NCBI RefSeq assembly: GCF_011745365.1
Contig: NW_024468916.1
Span: forward strand, 467,630-531,629
Length of the DNA: 64,000 bases
Source: Cryphonectria parasitica EP155
Lineage: Eukaryota > Ascomycota > Sordariomycetes > Diaporthales > Cryphonectriaceae
Direction of reading: 5' to 3'
The notes under the pieces are model-generated. The model saw nothing but the letters and a program-made list of their open reading frames with translations. It was not told the origin of the DNA and ran no database searches. Positions 57,068 through 64,000 of the stretch are shown piece by piece; the first letter of the stretch is position 1; each line of letters starts with the position of its first letter. The position numbers and the translations under genes were made by a program.

Positions 57068-57281
57068 TGTTAGGTGGAAAGGTTGCAAAGGCAATGTGGC
57101 GAGGTTTTTTCTTTCTTTTAGGAGCATACAACTAGAATAACATTGAAGCCTAAGGAGCTAAGTTCTGCTCAGCAGTGCTAATGTAGCTAGAAAGCCGCTT
57201 TATAGCCGCATATTGCTTAGTTATCCGTAATTCAGCTGGCTTAGCTGGCTCTGAGCTTTGCTAGCACAATCGGCCCTAACA
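57068..57281 (-). repeat. T 5' LTR (214 bp)
   Basis: TGTTAGGTGGAAAGG to CGGCCCTAACA, the same length as its partner. In element orientation the internal region begins with tttgaagcctagc, so no TGG-type primer-binding site is evident. Confidence 0.92.
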
Positions 57282-57286
57282 TCTAG

Positions 57287-58065
57287 CTTTCTTCCTTCTT
57301 GGATTTCTTTATTTATTGTTCGTATAGATAGTTATTAATGCAGATTGCTTAGTTGAAGAACATTGCAAAGTTCTCTAGCTAATTCTGCTTGGAGATTTCA
57401 TTCTTAATATTATTCTTAAATCTCTTATAATAGTATTTCATAAGATTCTTATTCTTCTATAGAAATCTTGCTAAGAGTTATTTGAATCTAATTATATAAG
57501 CAGAAGCTAATTTAGTTTGTTTGAGATTCATAAGTTGCTAAGCTGTAATACATTCTTCATTAAAATTGCTAAAGATCTTCTTAAGAACTTTTTCAAAGCT
57601 TGTAAAGAAATCGAATATATTCTTAGTATTCTGAATATATATATCAGAATTATTCTAATATTCTAAGTAATTATGTAGAGAAAGCTTATATTAGATAAAA
57701 GTATTCTTTTCAAAATAAGTTTCTGCAAGAATAATCTTCTTAGATTTCTTGGTAAACTGGATTATATAATGCAAGAAGTATGCTTTACAGTAAGTAAGAA
57801 ATTCATTCAGTATCTTTTAGTTGCTATTATATATAGCAAGCTTGTTTATCTTATATACCTTTCCAGCACTATTGATGATCACAGAGATAAACTATGCTTG
57901 CTAAGCTTATTAAGCTAGCTGAATCTGTTAGTGAGCAATGATAGCGCTCTGAGCTTGCTATTGATTATACAGGTTCTGAATACGCTGAATAAGCTGATAT
58001 ATCTAATTAATCAATTCTTTCTAAGTAAAAGCGCATAAGAATGAAGAGGATCCTTAAGAAGCTAT
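57287..58065 (-). pseudogene. A2 gag N-terminal and capsid part (broken)
   Basis: Continues the A2 gag after T, with the capsid core blocks IFDFFTSFEKVLKKIF-type and QQLMNLKQTKLASAY-type. The start is ATA-GCT-TCT at 58065, again a mutated ATG. The N-terminus is Gln-rich. Confidence 0.78.
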
Positions 58066-58125
58066 CGTATTCCGTATTATTTAAAAGGATAATACTGAAC
58101 TGTTCTTGAATAAGAGTTATTAAAA

Positions 58126-58576
58126 TATAATGAGTACTGCAGCAATCTGAAGATTTCTAAGTATACAAAGAGTTTATGCTAATAAGAGCAGTATCAAAGT
58201 ATTAAATCCTTGAATACGGAACTGTACAAGTTCTGATAAGCAATATAAGTATTCACTGCTTTTAGAGCTACTTAATATATAAGACTGAATACTTAGATTA
58301 ATAACTAAAGAGCTATATACTAAATCTATCTAATGGTAATGAATGTATGATTATATATTCAGCTTTTCAGTATGAATTGCTGGGATTGCTAGCGAGTCTA
58401 GCGATCTAAGGTGTAAGGCTCGCTAGAATCGCTAACAAGTCTAGCGATCCCTTCTTCTTTACAACCCTAACCCTGAGTTACATAATCCTGCTGAGTGTTC
58501 GATGTTGAGTTGTGATATCTGATCTCTTTGTTAGCGGAGCCTGTTCTGTGATCTGCATATTGAATGAGTTATAACA
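58126..58576 (-). repeat. A2 5' LTR (451 bp)
   Basis: tataatgagtac to gagttataaca. It has the same cassette type as its partner (58371-58462) and acaaccctaaccctgag. Followed by TSD taata (58577-58581). Confidence 0.93.
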
Positions 58577-58581
58577 TAATA

Positions 58582-59525
58582 GTATTTAAGAAAATTTCAT
58601 ATTTCTTAGAATTATTAATAAAATATATATTAATTAGTATTAGAAGAAGAAAATCTATAATCTTCTTATTATAAAAGAATAAACTATTATATATAACTAA
58701 GATATAATTAATATAAAAACTAATTATCTACTAATCTTAATTCAAGATTATATAATATTTATTACTTTTAATATTATAAATATAGCAGAATATAAATTAA
58801 TTCTAAATATTTTTTAGTTTAAATAGCATAATTCTTGAATTAATTAAACTATTAGCTAAATCTCTTAGAAATAAGCTATATTTAATAGAATAATTATAAT
58901 TAATAATATAAAATTAAATTCAATTATTAAAGAATATTTAAGAAAAGAAGCTTTAAATAGATTTATATATATTTTTAGATTAATAAAGCTAATAATAAAA
59001 GAAGAAGAATTTAATAAAAAGAATATTATTATTATATTAAAATTTTTATAAATTATAGAAATAAGAATATAAATATTAATATGAAATAATTAATTTATAT
59101 TAAAGCAATATATTATAAATTAGAATAAAAAATAAAAATTATATTCTAGAAAGATTATTTTAGCTTAAATTAGTAAATAATAATTAAATAAAAAAAAGAA
59201 AATAATAATTTCTTATATAATATAAAAAAAAAAGAATGCTTAATAATATTTATTATTTTTCTAGATAGCAGAAATAGAATATAAATTAGAATTAATATTT
59301 GCAAGCATATTATAAGAGTATTATAAGTTTAAGAAATTATTTTAAAAAGAATTAAATACAGAATTATTAGAATATAGCTTATATAATTATAAGATTCTAT
59401 TATAAGAAGGAAAATAATTCAAGTTTTTTCTTATTTATAAATTAGATAAAGTATAATTCAAAATACTTAGAGAATATCTTAATAAGAATTTCAAAAAAAT
59501 ATATATATAATTATTATAATTATTA
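58582..59525 (+). pseudogene. A6 protease and start of RT (broken, truncated)
   Basis: Continues A6 after A2. Near 58765-58830, NIINIAEYKLILNI matches the HDIILGMPWL part of Gypsy proteases. From about 59330, FKKLFQKELNTEL and KILLQEGKQFKFFLIYKLDK match the segment that opens the RT, nearly the same as A1 at 2700-2850. It ends at 59525 where A7 is inserted. Extremely A+T-rich. Confidence 0.75.
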
Positions 59526-59974
59526 TGTTATGACTCATTCAGCACGCAGGTTACAGGAAAGGCTTCGCTAACGAAGACCAGGTGTTGCAATTTAGCATCG
59601 AACGATAAGCAGTATTATATAATCCAGGATTAGAGTTGTAATAGGGGGAGGATCAATGGATTACTCAGGAGATTCTCAAAGCTTTATATTATGAATCAAT
59701 AGATTACTCAGAAGATCTATCAATCTATCCTGAAGAGCTGAATATATAAGAATATATTCATTATTATTAGATAGATTATTAGAATATAGCTCTTTAGTTA
59801 TTAATCTAAGTATTCATTTATTATATATTTGAATAGCTCTAAAAGCGAATAATTAGTATTTATACGAATTATAATTATATTCTATATTCAGTAGATTCTA
59901 TTTTGATACTGCTCTTGTTAGCATAAATTTTTTATATACTTCAGATCTTCAGATATTGCAGTATATTTATTATA
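59526..59974 (+). repeat. A7 5' LTR (449 bp)
   Basis: TGTTATGACTCATTC to ttattata. Telomere-like ggattagagttg is followed by a cassette (59640-59733) with two aatcaatagattactcag-type units, then the gaatatataag TATA region. Confidence 0.88.
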
Positions 59975-60034
59975 TTTTAACAACTCTTATTCAAAAACGA
60001 TTTAGTATTATTCCTTTAAATAATATAGAATATA

Positions 60035-61067
60035 ATAGCTTCAGAAATTCATTTCTTGTTTTTATATTAATCTATATAGAAGGATTTAATTAGCTAGATT
60101 CGCTTTCTTACTTAGCATATTAAAGAATTTCAGCTGAATTAGTATTAGTAAGAAAGTATTATTTAAGCTTAGCAGAAACAAATTCAGTATGATTCTCAGA
60201 TTTCTATATATAAAAGCTATAAGATGAATAAGCTTACTATATATAATAATACTTAGGAACTTCTTTAGGAATTTCTTATCTACTGCAAAGCATATTTCTT
60301 ATATAATACTTCTTAGTTTATTATAGAATCTAAGAAGATTATTCTTGCTGAAATTTATTTCAAGAAGAATACTTTTATTTAATATGAATCTTCTCTTTGC
60401 AACTATCTGAAATATGCTAATAATTTCAATATATATGCTAGAGCTATTAAGAAAATATTTGATTTCTTTAAAAGTTTTGAAAAAGCTTTTAAGAATATCT
60501 TTAATAATCTTAATAAAGAATATATAATAATTAAGCAATTAATAAATCTTAAATAGATTAAATTAGTATTAGCTTATATAATCAAATTTAAGCAACTTGC
60601 TATATAATTTCTATAAGAAAATAAGAATCTTATTAGATATTATTATAAGAGATTTAAGAATAAAATCAAGAATGAAATTATAAAGTAAGAATAGTTTGAA
60701 AACTTTGCAGCATTTTCGAATATAGCTATTAGAATAAATAATTATTTCTATAAATAATAAATAGAGAAGTTTAAGAAGAAAGAAAGCTAATCTATATAGC
60801 AATTATAACTAAATATTAGCAAAAAGTTTTAATTCCGAAATTAGAATAAAAACTTTTAGTAAAGTATAGCATAGAATGAAAGTATTTATACTAAATCTAT
60901 GAAATTAGATGTAATTATAAAGAAAATATATAACTGAAATTATTATAATTGCAATAAACTAAGCTATATTATATAAGATTATTATTAGCTTAAAAAGCTT
61001 TGATAATAGAAATCTGTTTCCAAAGAATAATAGCTTAATATAATGCAAGTATAGCAATCTAATTAGC
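60035..61067 (+). pseudogene. A7 gag (broken, truncated by A4)
   Basis: Begins ATA-GCT-TCA at 60035. The capsid core is near 60450-60560 (IFDFFKSFEKAFKNIF). The zinc knuckle at 60941-60982 keeps its second Cys. It closely matches A6 gag; A4 entered at the equivalent of A6 position 40144. Confidence 0.8.
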
Positions 61068-61527
61068 TGTAATGAATGCACTGCAATATCCGAAGATCTG
61101 AAGTATATAAAGAGTTTATGCTAACAAGAGCAGTATCAAAGTAGAATCCACTGAATATGAAATATAACTGTAATCCGTGCAAGTGCTGTTCATTCGCCTT
61201 TGGAGCTATTCAAGTGTGTAATAAATGAATACTTAGATTAATGACTAAAGAGCTATGTTCTAGTAATCTATCTAGTAGTAATAAACGTATTCTTATATAT
61301 CCAGCTTCTTCAGTTTTGTTAACTATGTTTCTATTGGATTACTTGGATTATCTGAGTAATCCTACTAATCCGAATTATCTTGGATCAGCTACTGATTCAT
61401 ACTGATCTTATAACTCTAACTCTTGATTATCTAATTCTGATTAGTCTTATCTGCATGCTGGATTGCACTGCTGGCTTCTTGTTAGCGGGGCCTGTTTCGT
61501 AATCTGCATGTTGGATGGATTATAATA
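61068..61527 (-). repeat. A4 3' LTR (460 bp)
   Basis: TGTAATGAATGC to gattataata. It has its own cassette (61315-61410) with ggattacttggattatctgagt repeats, and the motif is reduced to aactctaactcttg. Confidence 0.9.
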
Positions 61528-61619
61528 TTATCTCTCTTCTATCAGTTATTATTCTCAACAATCTTCTGTAAGTATTCTAGCAAGTTGTTCGTGTATTTGA
61601 TTATGCCTTTCTAATCGAG

Positions 61620-62279
61620 ATGTTGAACAGAATTAACAAATCTCGTTCCAATCATTTGAGGAAAACCCAAGAGCGCTATTATCTTGCTGAGCTTATTTCT
61701 ACTTTTGATATTGAAATGCTTGTTTGTGCCTATTGCTAAGAAATAGAAGCTTCTTGCTATTTTGCTAATAACTCTTCTTGTTATGAGGAGTGTGTTTTCT
61801 TGAGCTAAAGTTGCAATACTGGTTGTTTTTCAGCGTTTGCTGGTTGGTATTTCTTTTTCCTAGTTGTCTGTACATACTGATTTTTTTTTTTTTTTTTTTT
61901 TTTTTTAGCGGAATGCCTGATTCGTAAAAAGTATAAGATCTTAAGCGAGGAAGCTGAAGCAGAGTTAGCGAATGCTACAGCTCTTCAGGCTTTGTTAGCA
62001 TTACAGGCTTATTTCAATTGTATACAGAAGCAGCATAGATTGTTGGAGAAGCATGCTGCGGAAATGATTTGTTATAGTTTTAATTCTTTGGAAGGGTTTG
62101 CTAATAAGAAGGATTGCAGTTTTCGTAAGAAGAAGATTTGCTTGATGTTTCAGAAGCATCTCGAGATTATCAACTGAAGCTTTCTAGCTCTTGATTCTGG
62201 TGTTTCTAGCTAGCCTTCTTTTCTGAAAGGAGAGGCTGCTGTGCTTGAGTTTCGTTCTGGGGCGGAGCGATCTTCTTAG
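61620..62279 (+). pseudogene. A4 antisense accessory ORF, with intron-like interruption
   Basis: Opens with ATG-TTG-AAC-AGA at 61620, the same start as A3 (MLNRINKS). The cysteine region has VCAYC, SSCYEECVF and SCN. It breaks near 61843 and resumes at 61909 with CLIRKKYKILSEEAEAELAN, a coiled-coil segment corresponding to A3 44680-44800. It reads openly to TGA 62175; two more RIP stops precede the shared end FRSGAERSS at 62279. The gap of about 66 bp looks like an intron: a GT near 61843, tactgat at 61875 and a T run ending TAG at 61908. A donor at 61843 keeps the frame. A2 and A3 have no such gap. Confidence 0.55.
61843..61908 (+). other. Candidate intron or T-tract insertion in A4 accessory ORF
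   Basis: GTTGGT donor (poor), TACTGAT branch-like site, about 26 consecutive T, then TAG. The length suits fungal introns. The alternative is a simple T-tract insertion that disrupted the ORF. Confidence 0.4.
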
Positions 62280-62289
62280 GTAGTGCTAG

Positions 62290-64000
62290 CTTTCTTTTCT
62301 CAATACTCAGCTATTTTTTCCTGAGTGTTTTCGATGTTTTCCTGTAGTTCTTATGAATTCTTGCTTGTTGGATAATCTTTCTACTTAATAAGATATTCCT
62401 GTATACTATCTGTGCTTCTATGCTTAAGAATTCTTTCAATCTTATACTCTAATTCATTATTTTCTGCTTCTGCTATATTATCTATTAATATTTTCTGCAC
62501 TGCTAATTCTAGCAGTAAGATGTAAAAAACTGAATATATTCTCATTCTATAAGATAGTACTAATTTGTAATTAATTAGGAAAATTTATTATAAGATTTTG
62601 AATAATTCTAACTTTTTGTAATTAAGTTTATTATTAAGCTTAGTTATTTTAATATTTTTCCGAAATAAATAAGCTTTATCTTCTTTCTGTAGAATTAATC
62701 TCTTAATTCTTTTGGAATTTGTATATTGTATTATTTGTTTCTAAATGAATTATAATTCTGATTGAAATTCTTTTCAAATTTTCTTAATCTTCTTAATTCT
62801 TTTATTTGTAGCTTTTATATCTGCTTTTAGTAATGCTTTATAATAAGCTATTGAATTATATTTGTAGAATATAAAGAATAATAATTTTTTTATTATGCTT
62901 ATATCTGTATTATTATAAGCAAATTATATAAAAGATAATAGATTAATCTAATTATTCTATTTCTAGTTAATATAATATTAAAGATATTATTTAATAATTT
63001 GATTTATTCTTTTTATTTATTTATTTGTTTATAGATAAAATGCTATAGATATTCTGTAATATATTTCAAGCTGTTTTATAAGCAAAATTCAGAACTTTAA
63101 ATTAAACTTTCTATTTTTATTAGAGATTACTTCTTCTAATATATTATAATTAGCAATAATTATTCTAAGAAATATATATATAAGTTCTTTTGCTATACTG
63201 CTTTTCTTATAAGAAAGAAAGTAAGCATACTTGCTTAGTTTGCAAACTATTATTAAAATACTATTATATTATATTTTAATTAAGAATTCTTATAAGAAAA
63301 ATAGCTTAATAATAAAATCTAAACTAATAAATTGCTAAATAATTATAAATATTAGTAAGAAGTATAGTAGTTTATAAAGCTTATATCTTTTTATCTTATT
63401 CTTCTTGCAGCTATTGTATTATTGCAGAATATTCTTAATTCTTTTTCTAAGATTTAGCAGATTCTAATATCTTCTAATATATTTATAGATTACTCTAACT
63501 TCTTAATATTTATATATTAATATACTATATATATTTCTGATATAGCTATTTTATTTATCTGAAATTATTAATTCTGAATTCTTTTCTGAAGATTTAATTC
63601 TGAAAATAGTATTCAGCTTCTTATATATATTAATAAGATTCTCTAATTTATTTTAAATAAAAATATTCTATATATTTAAGAAATTCATATTTTAGTAATC
63701 TGATCTTCTGCTAAGAGCATCTACTTATTTATTTTCTAAGCTTTTGTAGTATATAATTCTGAAATCGAATTATAAAAGGAATTCTGCTTATTTAATTTAT
63801 TACTTATTTAAAATCTTAATTATTATAAATATAGTTAGATTCTTATAATCTGAATAAATTATAATTGAATATTGTATACTAATGAAATAGTGCTGCTATT
63901 TCTTGAAAGCTTTTATTATTATTATAAGTTTCTAATTTGGAATTCTATAATTAATTTCTAAGCTATTCAACTTTCTTAAAAAAAATTGCTTATAATTCTT
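62290..64000 (-). pseudogene. A4 chromodomain, integrase and start of RNase H (broken, cut by edge)
   Basis: Chromodomain at about 62290-62480, with YLIKWKDYP-type and ENS motifs on the minus strand. Integrase extends to about 63700. The RNase H end (ADALS-like) is near 63710. It is colinear with A1 60-1740 and A3 45045-46740. Stops are RIP-type. Confidence 0.82.

Larger units (their letters stand above)
54808..57281 (-). mobile_element. T: 2.5 kb non-coding LTR element made of tandem repeats
   Basis: Two 214 bp LTRs (54808-55021 and 57068-57281) with TGTTAGG..CCTAACA ends and a perfect 5 bp TSD tctag (54803-54807 and 57282-57286). The interior has no retrotransposon coding sequence, only four blocks of tandem repeats. 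It is oriented minus because a polypurine tract (aagggggaacaat on the minus strand) abuts the left LTR. LTR tips and the tract resemble family A, so it is probably mobilised by A-type proteins. It fits the TRIM/LARD class of non-autonomous elements. Confidence 0.87.
41244..58576 (-). mobile_element. A2: family A element split by A3 and T
   Basis: Two 451 bp LTRs (41244-41694 and 58126-58576) flanked by taata. Removing A3 (7413 + 5 bp) and T (2474 + 5 bp) leaves 7436 bp, close to the 7413 bp of A3, so A2 is a complete element. It reads on the minus strand and is RIP-mutated. Confidence 0.93.
59526..61067 (+). mobile_element. A7: plus-strand family A element, 5' part
   Basis: LTR (59526-59974) and gag up to 61067, where A4 is inserted. 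The rest lies right of the window. Inserted in the A6 RT. Confidence 0.85.
61068..64000 (-). mobile_element. A4: minus-strand family A element, 3' part
   Basis: 3' LTR (61068-61527), antisense accessory ORF, chromodomain and integrase up to RNase H at the window edge. The region next to the LTR is the least RIP-mutated family A sequence here, while its pol is as damaged as the others. Confidence 0.9.

Noticed and set aside
1..64000. Mitochondrial or AT-rich bacterial origin
   Set aside because: The A+T richness comes from directional transitions in nuclear LTR retrotransposons with TSDs. No bacterial or mitochondrial genes are visible.

Overview
This window is a block of interspersed-repeat heterochromatin from a filamentous ascomycete fungus (Pezizomycotina by inference). 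I see no intact host gene, tRNA, rRNA or bacterial feature. The DNA is very A+T-rich. Nearly all differences I compared between repeat copies are C/T or G/A, stops fall at former Gln, Arg and Trp codons, and catalytic Asp codons read Asn. This is the pattern of repeat-induced point mutation (RIP). Small GC-richer islands are younger or short insertions.

Two Ty3/Gypsy-type LTR retrotransposon families account for almost everything; the names used here are local. Family A is a chromodomain Gypsy (chromovirus) with ~450 bp LTRs, 5 bp target-site duplications (TSDs) and a full length of ~7.4 kb. Its order is gag (zinc knuckle), protease, RT, RNase H, integrase, chromodomain, then an accessory ORF on the opposite strand. 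Family B is ~12.3 kb with 319-334 bp LTRs, 4 bp TSDs and a TGG-type primer-binding site. It has a separate gag, a protease/RT/RNase H/integrase pol, and about 4 kb of accessory sequence between integrase and 3' LTR that holds a ~724-codon frame of unknown function.

Left half (1-38030): A1 (minus strand, 1-6296) sits in B1 (6297-11589). B1 sits in B2 (11590-38030). B2 is also interrupted by a GC-rich 310 bp solo LTR (14672-14981), by B3 (16580-20598, an internally deleted non-autonomous derivative) and by B4 (23194-37247). B4 carries three B-type LTRs whose flanks show unequal recombination between two solo LTRs, which duplicated 754 bp of its integrase region.

Right half (38031-64000): A5 is the remnant that B2 entered. 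A6 (plus strand) is split between 38569-41243 and 58577-59525 by A2 (minus, 41244-58576, TSD taata). A2 is interrupted by the complete element A3 (43872-51284, TSD ttttg) and by T (54808-57281, TSD tctag). T is a small non-coding LTR element built from tandem repeats. A7 (plus) enters A6 at 59526, and A4 (minus, from 61068 past the window end) enters A7.

The points most worth a second look are the antisense six-cysteine/coiled-coil ORF of family A, the long accessory ORF of family B, the hypervariable cassette beside a telomere-like motif in family A LTRs, element T, and the recombined solo LTRs. Domain calls were made by reading translations by eye; no database search was run.
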